Below are positions 17,343-25,858 of a DNA stretch of 64,000 nt, piece after piece (the first letter of the stretch is position 1; the number at the start of each line of letters is the position of its first letter). The position numbers and the translations under genes are program-made. The DNA comes from an uncultured Pelagibacteraceae bacterium (GTDB lineage: Bacteria > Pseudomonadota > Alphaproteobacteria > Pelagibacterales > Pelagibacteraceae), in contig CACPPK010000001.1 of NCBI GenBank assembly GCA_902635845.1, forward strand, positions 1 to 64,000, read 5' to 3'. The notes below the pieces were generated by a model that saw nothing but the letters and a program-made list of their open reading frames with translations, made no database searches and was not told where the DNA came from.

Positions 17343-18140
17343 ATGAGTGATCTGATTTCTCAAAATCTGAATATGATTTTCAAAACTCCAAAAGGAGAAA
17401 CAGTTCATGCACTAAAAGATGTAAGTTTTACTTTAAAAAAAGGTGAGTTACTTACAGTGCTTGGTCCCTCTGGTTGTGGAAAAACAACTCTCTTAAATAT
17501 AACTGCAGGATTTTTAAGACCTACTTCAGGAAAAATAACTCTTAATAATAATGAAATAGATGGTCCTGGTGTAGAACGAGGAATGGTTTTTCAACAAGGT
17601 GCTTTATTTGAATGGTTAACAGTAGCTGAAAATGTAAACTTTGGTCTTAGGATGAAAAAAGAAGATCCTGAAGTTACGGCTAAGAAAGTTGATGAATGGT
17701 TAGATATAGTTGGTCTTAAAGGTTTTGGTAACACTCCTACTTATCAATTATCAGGTGGTATGCAGCAAAGAGTTGCTCTTGCAAGATGTTTAATAAACGA
17801 TCCTGATTTAATTTTAATGGACGAACCATTAGGAGCTTTAGATGCATTAACCAGAGAAAAAATGCAGTCATTAGTTTTAAAAATTTGGAAAGAGACGGGA
17901 AAAACAATTATCTTAATTACACACTCTGTCGAAGAAGCATTGTTACTTGGAGAAAGATTATATGTAATGGCACCAAGACCAGGTAGGATACATAAAGAGT
18001 ATAATCTTCCATTTGCAGAAATGGGTCTTACACAAGACTTAAGAGAAATTAAAAAAAATAAAGAATTTTCATCAACAAGAGAAGAAATTTTATCCATGAT
18101 TTGGAATATGGAAGAAGAAATAATGGGGAAAGAAAATTAA
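17343..18140 (+). CDS. tauB: Taurine ABC transporter ATP-binding protein TauB
   Basis: ATPase of the taurine importer, 265 residues. The Walker A loop is GPSGCGKTT at about 41-49, Q-loop VFQQGALFEWLTV, ABC signature LSGGMQQRVALAR, Walker B LILMDEPLGALD and switch histidine in LITHSVEEA. RPGRIHKEYNLPF in the C-terminal part is typical of the Tau/Ssu/Nit ATPases. It lies between tauA and tauC on the same strand. Its TAA stop is followed with no gap by the ATG of tauC, so the two are coupled. Confidence 0.93.
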   Translation: MSDLISQNLNMIFKTPKGETVHALKDVSFTLKKGELLTVLGPSGCGKTTLLNITAGFLRPTSGKITLNNNEIDGPGVERGMVFQQGALFEWLTVAENVNFGLRMKKEDPEVTAKKVDEWLDIVGLKGFGNTPTYQLSGGMQQRVALARCLINDPDLILMDEPLGALDALTREKMQSLVLKIWKETGKTIILITHSVEEALLLGERLYVMAPRPGRIHKEYNLPFAEMGLTQDLREIKKNKEFSSTREEILSMIWNMEEEIMGKEN

Positions 18141-20066
18141 ATGTTAACCCAATTTATCACAATCTTTATATTTGTAGCTGTAATTGGATGTATACTTTAT
18201 GGAAGAAGATTAATTAGAACTGAAAAAGTTGATGCTGTCTTTGGTAATCCGGAAAGAGCTAAAGGAGGTACGCATTGGGTAATCGTTGGTAGCAGTGCAA
18301 TTCTAATGCTATGGCTTTATTATTCATGGGACATCGCAAAAGGTTTTTATCCAAAATCAGCGAACGAATTATGTCAGGTTGCTAAAATAAATGAGTCACT
18401 ACTTGGTTTAAAATACCAATTCCCTATTGAAGAAAGAGAATTTAAAAGCACATCCATTATTAAAATTGAAAATAAAAATCTTATAAAAATTGCAAATGAA
18501 ATAAATGCATCTCCTGATCTAAATGATCAACAAAAAACAATCCTTGTAAGTTACATTGATAGAACTTCTAAATTAATTCCATTTTTAACAAGTGAAGAGC
18601 TAATGGAAATGGATACCAAAATTAAACTTAAGGAAATAACAGAAGAAATAAAACTTCTAAGTTCCAATTTCCAAAAGAAAGATTACCCATTTGAGACAGA
18701 TATACAAAAAACTGAGAGACAGAAACTTATTGATGAACAAGGTGGCTGGGGAATTACAACTATAGACTCTGGAACTGGTACAATTGAAAATACCATTGAA
18801 ATACCTACTGCACCTCAAACCAATAAAGGTTTAAAATTTCATGCAGCTGCAGCAGAACTAAAAAAAATTGACGACAAATTTTTTAAATTAAAAAACCACA
18901 ACCCACAGTTCAAAAGCGCAATCAAACAACTTAAAGATGATATTAAAGCTTACAGAAAAGGATTAGATGATAGTGAAGAAATGGCATCTGACTATGCAAA
19001 AAATATTGTTAAAATTGCAAGAAGAATAGAGTTTGCAAGCATCTATCCTCCTAATGCATTAAATGAAATGCAAGCAGCAATAATAGAGTTTGACGAATTA
19101 CAAAATAAAGAGCAAGGTGGATTAAGATTAATTGATATTCTTTTATTTCCAGCAGGAACAATTGTAGCAAGTGGACCAACATGTTCTGAACAAGGTTCAG
19201 GTAGATGGTTACCCAAACCATCAGATACATTTAATAAGTTTGTATTGATGTCTAAACCAAGTGTTGGATACAAAAATATTCCTCTTTTATGGATTGAGAT
19301 GGTTGATGTAAGTAAAATGATCGGATTTATTTTACCTGATTGGATAGCAGATATGTTGCCTGGTGAATATCCGGTACATTCAAAAGATGGAATTGTAAAA
19401 GAAAACTTTAAAAGCAATGTTTTAAAAGTTGTTACGGGTGACTTTAAATTATTTAAAGTGCCTGTTCCATATGGACATATATGGGACTCATTCTTAAGGG
19501 TATTTTTAGGTTTAGTTTTTGGAATTCTTATTGGGGTGCCATTAGGATTGTTTATGGGTCTAAATCGATTTGCTAAAGGTTTCTTTGATCCTTTAATCGA
19601 ATTATACAGACCTGTTCCACCATTAGCTTGGGCGCCATTGATTATTTCAGTTCTTGGAATAGATAATACGGGTAAAATATTTTTACTATTTATGGTCTCT
19701 CTTTCAATTATGATTATTTCTGCAAGAGCTGGTGCATCAGGAACACAGCTTTCAAAAATACATGCTGCACATTCATTAGGAGCTACTAAAAAACAAATTT
19801 TAAGATATGTGATTTTCCCTAATTCACTTCCTGAAATTCTTACAGGAATTAGAGTTGCTGTTGGTATGTGCTGGGGAACACTTGTTGCTGCAGAGTTTCT
19901 AGCAGGTACAACTGGTATTGGTTTTGTTGAAAATGTTGCAAAAAAATACTTTCAATATGAAGTTATTTGGATAACAATTTTCATAATGGGTCTGCTGGGT
20001 CTTTTATTTGATATATCTTTAAGAAAAATAATAGATAAGACTATTCCTTGGAGAGGCAAAGGTTAG
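18141..20066 (+). CDS. tauC: Taurine ABC transporter permease TauC with a large N-terminal extension
   Basis: Membrane component of the taurine importer, 641 residues against about 250-275 for ordinary TauC. The last 220 residues are the permease: HIWDSFLRVFLGLVFGILIG, YRPVPPLAWAPLII, and the coupling loop AHSLGATKKQILRYVIFP. Ahead of this lie two membrane segments (about 1-19 and 45-63) and a roughly 350-residue mainly polar region (about 65-415) with helical, charged stretches such as TDIQKTERQKLIDEQGG. It starts right at the tauB stop and is in frame throughout, so the extension is part of the gene. The polar region should face the periplasm if both leading segments span the membrane. Its role is unknown. 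Confidence 0.88.
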   Translation: MLTQFITIFIFVAVIGCILYGRRLIRTEKVDAVFGNPERAKGGTHWVIVGSSAILMLWLYYSWDIAKGFYPKSANELCQVAKINESLLGLKYQFPIEEREFKSTSIIKIENKNLIKIANEINASPDLNDQQKTILVSYIDRTSKLIPFLTSEELMEMDTKIKLKEITEEIKLLSSNFQKKDYPFETDIQKTERQKLIDEQGGWGITTIDSGTGTIENTIEIPTAPQTNKGLKFHAAAAELKKIDDKFFKLKNHNPQFKSAIKQLKDDIKAYRKGLDDSEEMASDYAKNIVKIARRIEFASIYPPNALNEMQAAIIEFDELQNKEQGGLRLIDILLFPAGTIVASGPTCSEQGSGRWLPKPSDTFNKFVLMSKPSVGYKNIPLLWIEMVDVSKMIGFILPDWIADMLPGEYPVHSKDGIVKENFKSNVLKVVTGDFKLFKVPVPYGHIWDSFLRVFLGLVFGILIGVPLGLFMGLNRFAKGFFDPLIELYRPVPPLAWAPLIISVLGIDNTGKIFLLFMVSLSIMIISARAGASGTQLSKIHAAHSLGATKKQILRYVIFPNSLPEILTGIRVAVGMCWGTLVAAEFLAGTTGIGFVENVAKKYFQYEVIWITIFIMGLLGLLFDISLRKIIDKTIPWRGKG

Positions 20067-20085
20067 GTAAACACTTTTTTATTAA

Positions 20086-20595
20086 TTAGACCTTTTTTAT
20101 AAAACCAATAGCGGCACCAATGGTAGTCAAAAATCCAGCTAAAGGGAGGATAGCTACTGCATATTTTTTGGGCATATAATTCGGTTTGAATTCAATACCT
20201 TGCATACTAATTTCAAGATACCACATTTCCCAATACTTACCCCGCATACCTTCTACAAGTTCAATTCCATAAATAATTAAGACTACACCAATTATCATAA
20301 TCATAATTTTCCAAAACTGGCGTATGTATAACGAAACTCTTTCTGGTAACTTTTCATAAATTAAATTTAAAGCTACATGTTCATTATCTCTTGCTGTTAA
20401 GGAAAGTGCTATAAACATCAACCAAATATTACTTAATACTGTTAGTAAATCTCCCCAAACAGGAGGGTTATTAAAAACATATCGCATTGTAACATTGTAA
20501 AGAGTAAAACCAACCATAGCAGCCAACAAGAGTGAGCACATAGCTTCCAACGTACGATGAATAAAACGATCAATACTGTTTAAAAATTTTATCAT
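20086..20595 (-). CDS. TRAP transporter small permease (DctQ type)
   Basis: Four-helix small subunit of a tripartite ATP-independent importer, 169 residues. The typical DctQ layout is visible: RTLEAMCSLLLAAMVGFTLYNV, MRYVFNNPPVWGDLL, ALSLTARDNEHVALNLIYEKLP and two later helices. It shares one base with the end of the large permease gene (20595), so the two are translated together. Five of seven arginine codons are CGN, whereas genes around it use AGA, suggesting a separate origin for the permease pair. Its end lies 19 bp from the convergent tauC stop. Confidence 0.88.
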   Translation of the reverse strand: MIKFLNSIDRFIHRTLEAMCSLLLAAMVGFTLYNVTMRYVFNNPPVWGDLLTVLSNIWLMFIALSLTARDNEHVALNLIYEKLPERVSLYIRQFWKIMIMIIGVVLIIYGIELVEGMRGKYWEMWYLEISMQGIEFKPNYMPKKYAVAILPLAGFLTTIGAAIGFIKKV

Positions 20596-21878
20596 TAATT
20601 ACTCAATAAATTTGGAAGAAACATTGTTAGTTCTGGTACAATAAGAATAAAAAACAAAAGTAAAAACAATCCAATCAAATAAGGAATTAATGCAATAGCA
20701 ACCTTTTCAAGACGTACTTGCGCTATTGTTGCAGAGGTAAAGTAGGCAACACCAACAGGTGGCGTTACTGATCCTATTAAGAAACCAACTATCACAACCA
20801 TAGCTGCTTGTACCTCAGGAAAGCCTGCTTGAGACATAACATTGACTAATACCGGGCCAACGATAATAATGTTAACAGCTGAGTCCATTACTGTTCCAAG
20901 AAGAAAGATGAATAATATCAAAGCTAAAATAAATAATATAGGTGAATCCGATAAGCCTAAAAGCCAGGTTTCAAGATCACCGATTGCACCAAGAGAAGTA
21001 AGCAACCAACTGAAAGGTCCTGAAGCAGCTATGATAATAAAAACCATTGCTGAATTACGGAATGCTCGTCGAAAAGCTCCTGTACAATCTTTCCATTTGA
21101 TAGTTCGATAAACAAATACACCTGTAAACAATGCAACCAAAGCTGTGATTGCTCCTGCTTCAACAACAGATGCGACACCTCCCATTACTGAACCCACTAA
21201 AACTAAAGGTATTAAAAGAGCAAATGAAGAACGATATAATTCTTTACCAGCTCGACGTACTGAGAATGGTTCATCACTACGCTCAAAGTTATATTTAACT
21301 GCAAAGTAATGATTGATTACCATTATCACAACACCAATCAAAATCCCTGGTATGATTCCAGCTGCAAATAATGCTGCAATCGAAATCTCAGTTGCATTAG
21401 CAAGTACAATCATCATGATACTAGGTGGAATAATCCCTCCTATTGTGGAACTTACACCTGTTACTGCAGCTGAAAATGCTGCTGGATAACCTGCTTTCTT
21501 CATTGCTGGTAATACTAATGCACCAACTGTAGCTGTGTCTGCTACGACAGATCCATTCATACCCGCAAAAAACATACTTACCAAAACATTAACTTGAGCT
21601 AATCCTCCTCGTATACGCCCGATCAACGCCCTACTCAAAGCAACTAAACGATCTGTAATTGTTGCACTTGTCATTAACTCACCTGTCAACATAAAGAATG
21701 CAATTGCAGTTAATGGAACTGAGTCAATAGCGGTAAACATTTGACTAGGGATTAAAACAAGAGGCACAGCATCTGTGAGAAGAATATAAACAAATGGAAT
21801 CAGTATTAATATAAAACCAATTGGAGCTCCTAATAAAATTAGAAAAAGGAGTACTACAAGTAAAATAATACTTTCCAT
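20595..21878 (-). CDS. TRAP transporter large permease (DctM type)
   Basis: Twelve-helix transport subunit of 427 residues. Family marks include LGAPIGFILILIP, PLTAIAFFMLTGELM, GRIRGGLAQVNVLVSMFFAGM, SGSVVADTA-like NGSVVADTATVGALVLPAMKKAGY, the IGGIIPPSIMMI hairpin, and VGFLIGSVTPPVGVAYFTSA. Twelve of its 13 arginine codons are CGN (one AGG); its own binding-protein gene uses AGA at 9 of 9. That points to recent acquisition of the permease part. It follows the binding-protein gene after an 88-bp gap with a stem-loop. The substrate is set mainly by the binding protein and is an organic acid or sulfonate. Confidence 0.92.
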   Translation of the reverse strand: MESIILLVVLLFLILLGAPIGFILILIPFVYILLTDAVPLVLIPSQMFTAIDSVPLTAIAFFMLTGELMTSATITDRLVALSRALIGRIRGGLAQVNVLVSMFFAGMNGSVVADTATVGALVLPAMKKAGYPAAFSAAVTGVSSTIGGIIPPSIMMIVLANATEISIAALFAAGIIPGILIGVVIMVINHYFAVKYNFERSDEPFSVRRAGKELYRSSFALLIPLVLVGSVMGGVASVVEAGAITALVALFTGVFVYRTIKWKDCTGAFRRAFRNSAMVFIIIAASGPFSWLLTSLGAIGDLETWLLGLSDSPILFILALILFIFLLGTVMDSAVNIIIVGPVLVNVMSQAGFPEVQAAMVVIVGFLIGSVTPPVGVAYFTSATIAQVRLEKVAIALIPYLIGLFLLLFFILIVPELTMFLPNLLSN

Positions 21879-21907
21879 GAATACTTATAAATTATGATTT
21901 TTTTTAG

Positions 21908-21947
21908 GTAAAGACCATCTAATTCTAAATAATTAAATGGTCTTTAC
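21908..21947 (-). promoter_or_regulatory. Intercistronic stem-loop between TRAP binding protein and permease genes
   Basis: An 11-bp perfect stem (GTAAAGACCAT / ATGGTCTTTAC) around an 18-nt loop. On the transcribed strand it is followed by an A-rich stretch, not a T-run, so mRNA stabilisation or processing is more likely than termination. Confidence 0.6.
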
Positions 21948-21966
21948 ACAATTTTTATTGAACAAA

Positions 21967-23007
21967 TTATAGAGCGCCAGCTGCTTCTAACTGAGCTACA
22001 AATCCATCCATACCTTGTTCTAGAAGTACTCTTTTAGCTACTTCTGGTTCAAAAGTACCCTTAGCGTCTAACCAAGCACCGATTGCACCTGCTCTCCACT
22101 TAGTCATTTCCGCTTCTGTTGGTACATACCACTCTTTAGCAGATGCTTTAATTGCATCTTCACCATTTTTAATCCAAGCGTTATCCAACTCGTTTACTTT
22201 TTCTCCATAAGCATCAGCTGCTTCGTGTAACCATTTTCTTTGTTGGTCAGACAATGCATTGTACTGTTTAGCATCCATCGCTAAAATATTTCCAGACCAC
22301 ATTCCTCCGATCTCAGTGAAATATTTTGCAACTTCATGAAGTTTTGCTACATGCTGCCATGGAGTAGCAACATATTGACCTTCAACTACACCTGATTGAA
22401 GACCTTGATACAATTGACTCCAGTCATAAGGTGTTGGTGTTGCACCCCAATTTTTAACTAGCATGAACTCAACTGGACTTTTAGTAGTTCTCCATTTAAG
22501 TCCTTTCATATCATCTGGTTCATGAACAGGTTTAGTTGCATTTCCAAGCTGTCTAAAACCTCCACTTGAATATACAGAAAGACAAATGTGACCAGCATTC
22601 TCAAGAGCTAGTTTACACTGTCTTTCAGCTAACCATTCATCTGATATTCTTTTAGCATCCTCTAGTGATTTGAAAATAAAAGGCAAATCGAAAATTGCTA
22701 ATTCTGGACCAAAGTTACCGTAGTTTGCAGTAGAACTAGTCCACAAAGCTATAAGTCCTTGGTTAGCTTGTTCTCCACATTTTTGCTCTGCGCATAAGCT
22801 TCTTTGATAATGAGGTTCAATTTTCATTTTACCTCCAGATGCTTTCTCCATAGCCGGTATAAGCGCCTGATCTATTGCATCACCAATTGGCATACCTAAT
22901 CTACCAGTAGTTCCAAGCTTAAGAGTAATCTCTGCATAAGCAGCTTGTGCGAAGAAAATAATTGCAATCACTTTAATAAGTGTCTTGCTTATTGTTTTAA
23001 TAAACAT
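21967..23007 (-). CDS. TRAP transporter substrate-binding protein (DctP type)
   Basis: Periplasmic binding protein of 346 residues. The signal peptide ends near AAYA-EI. DctP marks are LKLGTTGRLGMPIG, ALWTSSTANYGNFGPELAIFDLPFIF, the ligand-anchoring arginine in DMKGLKWRTTKSPVE, and GLQSGVVEGQYVATPW. Four cysteines (SLCAEQKC and RQCKLALENAGHIC) may form disulfides. It is divergent from an aldehyde dehydrogenase gene over a 205-bp region sharing two sites with the tauA region. The conserved arginine implies an acidic ligand. The context suggests a sulfonate such as isethionate or dihydroxypropanesulfonate, but a carboxylate is equally compatible with the fold. Confidence 0.9.
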   Translation of the reverse strand: MFIKTISKTLIKVIAIIFFAQAAYAEITLKLGTTGRLGMPIGDAIDQALIPAMEKASGGKMKIEPHYQRSLCAEQKCGEQANQGLIALWTSSTANYGNFGPELAIFDLPFIFKSLEDAKRISDEWLAERQCKLALENAGHICLSVYSSGGFRQLGNATKPVHEPDDMKGLKWRTTKSPVEFMLVKNWGATPTPYDWSQLYQGLQSGVVEGQYVATPWQHVAKLHEVAKYFTEIGGMWSGNILAMDAKQYNALSDQQRKWLHEAADAYGEKVNELDNAWIKNGEDAIKASAKEWYVPTEAEMTKWRAGAIGAWLDAKGTFEPEVAKRVLLEQGMDGFVAQLEAAGAL

Positions 23008-23099
23008 TTAATTTCTCTCCTCTAGTTAGTTAAATTATCTATTTAAAAATATTAAAGCCTAGTTAAGTTTTTCTCCGAAGTACATACAAAAAAGAACTG

Positions 23100-23118
23100 A
23101 TACAATTTAAAGTTGTAT
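23100..23118. promoter_or_regulatory. Putative operator, motif 2 (TRAP-proximal)
   Basis: Inverted repeat ATACAA, 7 bases, TTGTAT, with the same spacing as the site at 16217-16235. The right half continues as TTGTATACAT, one base from the palindrome TTGTATACAA used by several GntR-family regulators. It lies on the side of the TRAP binding-protein gene. Confidence 0.5.
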
Positions 23119-23150
23119 ACATAATGTCTTAGGTAATCTATTTATTTTAG

Positions 23151-23172
23151 TCTTAAGGTGTCTTAGACTAAA
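23151..23172. promoter_or_regulatory. Putative operator, motif 1 (aldehyde dehydrogenase-proximal)
   Basis: TTTTAG leads into TCTTAAGG, two bases, TCTTAGACTAAA: an inverted repeat TTTAGTCT...AGACTAAA. It matches the site at 16167-16189 apart from a two-base centre change and one base of spacing. It lies 41 bp before the aldehyde dehydrogenase start. Confidence 0.5.
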
Positions 23173-23212
23173 TTTAAGAAATAAAATAAATACAATTTAT
23201 AGGAAAAATTTT

Positions 23213-24700
23213 ATGAGTTCAGGTAACAAATATAAATTAATAGCCAGTAAACTTAAATTTGAAGGAAGAGCATTTATTAATGGCAAATATGTAAATGCTA
23301 TTGATGGTAAAAAATTTGAAACAATAAATCCCGCAACTGGTAAAAAACTTTGCGCTGTTGCAAAATGTAATCACAAAGATGTTAACTTAGCAGTTAAAGT
23401 TTCAAGAAAAGCTTTTAATAGTGGAGTTTGGTCTAAAAGCTCACCTGAACATAGAAAAGAAGTTTTATTAAAATTTGCTGAATTGCTTAGAAAACATGGT
23501 GATGAAAATTCAGTTTTAGAAAGTGTTGATACAGGTAAACTTATCACGGATTGTATTAATGAAGTTGCAAATGATGCACCAATGCACTTTCAGTGGTATG
23601 GAGAATTAATTGATAAAGTATTTGGGAAAGTTGGTCCAACAGAACCTTCCATTACTAGTTTAATTGTTAAAGAACCAATTGGAGTTGTTGCTGGAATTGT
23701 TCCTTGGAACTTTCCTTTAATGATGGCGGTATGGAAAATGGCACCAGCTCTTGCAGCAGGCTGTTCGGTAATAATTAAACCAGCAGAGGACACACCTCTT
23801 ACTGCAATAAGAGTTGCTCAAATTGGAAAAGAAGCTGGAATACCAGATGGAGTTTTAAATGTACTTCCAGGTTATGGTGATGTTGGTGAAGCTTTAGGTC
23901 GACACAAAGATGTAGATGCAGTTTCGTTTACAGGTTCAACTGAAGTAGGTGGTTATTTTTTAAAATACGCAAGTGAAAGTAATTTAAAACCTGTTGCATT
24001 AGAGATGGGAGGAAAAAGTCCATTTATAGTTTTAGAGGATGCTAAAATCACTGAAGATTTGATTGATAATGCTATGAATTCTGCATTTTGGAACGGTGGA
24101 CAGAACTGTTCAGCAAATATGAGACAGATAGTTCATAAAAAAGTAAAAGATGAATTTTTACATAAAATTTTTAAAAAAGTTAAAAAATTAAAAGTGGGAG
24201 ATCCATTAGATCTAAAATCAAATATGGGATCTATGATTTCAAAAGGACATTTACAAACTGTTGATGGATATATCCAAAAAGGAATCGATGAAGGGGCAAA
24301 ACTTTTATCTGGAGGAGTTTCAGATAATAAGCAAAAAGGTTTTTATGCAAAACCAACTTTATTTGATGGATTAAAAGAAAATATGACCATCGCTCAGGAA
24401 GAAATATTTGGACCAGTACTTGGTGTTTTAACGGTTAAAAATGATGAAGAAGCTTTAAAAATTGCTAGTAATTCTAAATATGGATTACATGCAAGTGTAT
24501 TTACTCAAGATATAAATAGAGCATTCCATTTAGCTAAAAGTTTACCTTGTGGAACTGTGTCAGTGAATACTTTTTCTGAAGGAGACATCAAAACTCCTTT
24601 TGGTGGATATAAACAATCTGGTTCACTAAGTAGAGATCAAGGTACCGAAGCTTTAAATTCATTTCTTCAAACAAAAACAATCTGGATAAGTCATAATTAA
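23213..24700 (+). CDS. NAD-dependent aldehyde dehydrogenase
   Basis: Oxidises an aldehyde to a carboxylate. It is 495 residues, in the betaine-aldehyde/gamma-glutamyl-aminobutyraldehyde branch. It shows GIVPWNFPLMMAVWKMAPAL, IIKPAEDTPLTA, the NAD loop FTGSTEVGGY, the general-base glutamate in ALEMGGKSP, the catalytic cysteine in GGQNCSANMRQ, and EEIFGPVLGV. It begins an operon with two further genes and is divergent from the TRAP importer, so it should act on a product of the imported compound. Since it shares putative operators with the taurine locus, sulfoacetaldehyde is a candidate substrate, by inference only. Confidence 0.9.
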   Translation: MSSGNKYKLIASKLKFEGRAFINGKYVNAIDGKKFETINPATGKKLCAVAKCNHKDVNLAVKVSRKAFNSGVWSKSSPEHRKEVLLKFAELLRKHGDENSVLESVDTGKLITDCINEVANDAPMHFQWYGELIDKVFGKVGPTEPSITSLIVKEPIGVVAGIVPWNFPLMMAVWKMAPALAAGCSVIIKPAEDTPLTAIRVAQIGKEAGIPDGVLNVLPGYGDVGEALGRHKDVDAVSFTGSTEVGGYFLKYASESNLKPVALEMGGKSPFIVLEDAKITEDLIDNAMNSAFWNGGQNCSANMRQIVHKKVKDEFLHKIFKKVKKLKVGDPLDLKSNMGSMISKGHLQTVDGYIQKGIDEGAKLLSGGVSDNKQKGFYAKPTLFDGLKENMTIAQEEIFGPVLGVLTVKNDEEALKIASNSKYGLHASVFTQDINRAFHLAKSLPCGTVSVNTFSEGDIKTPFGGYKQSGSLSRDQGTEALNSFLQTKTIWISHN

Positions 24701-24703
24701 TTG

Positions 24704-25858
24704 ATGATCAAACCTTACAAGATAAGTGTACCTAAAAGTACACTTAATAATATATATAAAAAAGTAAAATCCTATCCATGGAAGATGATGCAAAATGTAA
24801 ATGGATGGGAATATGGAACTAATTATAATTTTCTAAAAAAAATATCTAAATATTGGGCTTCAAAATATAATTGGAGGAAGTTTGAGAATAAAATTAATTC
24901 TTTTAAAAACTATAAGACTAATGTTGATGGCATAAATTTACACTTTATAAGAGAAAAAAGTAAAAATCCTAAATCAAGACCGCTATTACTTTTACATGGA
25001 TGGCCAGGAAGTGTAATTGAATTTTTTGATATCATTCCAAGGCTCGCTCATCCTGAAAATTATGGGGGTAAAATTGAAGATGGGTTTGATGTCATTGTGC
25101 CCTCTTTACCAGGATTTGGATTTTCAACACCTATTAAAAAAGCTTTAGGTCCAAGAAGGATTGGAAAAATTTTAAATAAATTTATGGTCAAAAATTTAGG
25201 TCATAAAAATTATATTGTACAAGGTGGGGATTGGGGAGCTACTATTGCTGCATGGATTGGTCTTGATAGTGCAAAAAATTGTAAAGGAATTCATATTAAT
25301 TGCTTACCAATCAGGCATCCAAAAGGGCCAAAAAATAATAAAGAAAAAAAATGGGAAAAAAAATTCAATTTTGATCAAATAATGCAGGAAGGATATAGAA
25401 CTCAACAAGCTACAAAACCTCAAACCTTATCTTATTCAATGATAGACAGTCCAGTAGGAACTGCAGCATGGATTTTAGAAAAATTTCACGGTTGGTCTGA
25501 CCTAAACAGGGGTGATATAGAAAAAACATTTTCAAAAGATGAATTAATATCAAATATAATGATCTACATAATTACTAATAGTTTCAATACTGCTGCTTGG
25601 ATATATTTTGGGAGAAGAAAGGAAGGTGGTCGATCTTTCCCCAAAAATTTCAAAAAAATAAAAGTCCCTACTGCAATTGCGGAATTTCCAAAAGAAATGC
25701 TTGAATGGCCTCCTAAATCATACGTTAACAGAATTTTTAACATAAAAAGATGGAAAAAATTTTCTAGAGGTGGTCATTTTGCGGCTTTAGAGGTTCCAAA
25801 TTTATTAATAAATGATATTAAGATTTTTTTTAATAAAGACATAAAAATATTCAAATAA
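24704..25858 (+). CDS. Epoxide hydrolase-like alpha/beta hydrolase
   Basis: A 384-residue protein with the epoxide-hydrolase N-terminal region (KPYKISVPKSTLNNIYKKVKSYPW) followed by an alpha/beta-hydrolase core. The oxyanion loop is LLLLHGWPGS, the nucleophile aspartate lies in VQGGDWGATIAAWIG, and the catalytic histidine in RGGHFAALEVP. VPSLPGFGFSTP is typical of the family. The track begins at TTG 24701; the ATG at 24704 is preferred. It is 3 bp after the aldehyde dehydrogenase stop and directly followed by a GTG start. Family is clear, but many members act on substrates other than epoxides, so the role in this operon is open. Confidence 0.85.
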   Translation: MIKPYKISVPKSTLNNIYKKVKSYPWKMMQNVNGWEYGTNYNFLKKISKYWASKYNWRKFENKINSFKNYKTNVDGINLHFIREKSKNPKSRPLLLLHGWPGSVIEFFDIIPRLAHPENYGGKIEDGFDVIVPSLPGFGFSTPIKKALGPRRIGKILNKFMVKNLGHKNYIVQGGDWGATIAAWIGLDSAKNCKGIHINCLPIRHPKGPKNNKEKKWEKKFNFDQIMQEGYRTQQATKPQTLSYSMIDSPVGTAAWILEKFHGWSDLNRGDIEKTFSKDELISNIMIYIITNSFNTAAWIYFGRRKEGGRSFPKNFKKIKVPTAIAEFPKEMLEWPPKSYVNRIFNIKRWKKFSRGGHFAALEVPNLLINDIKIFFNKDIKIFK

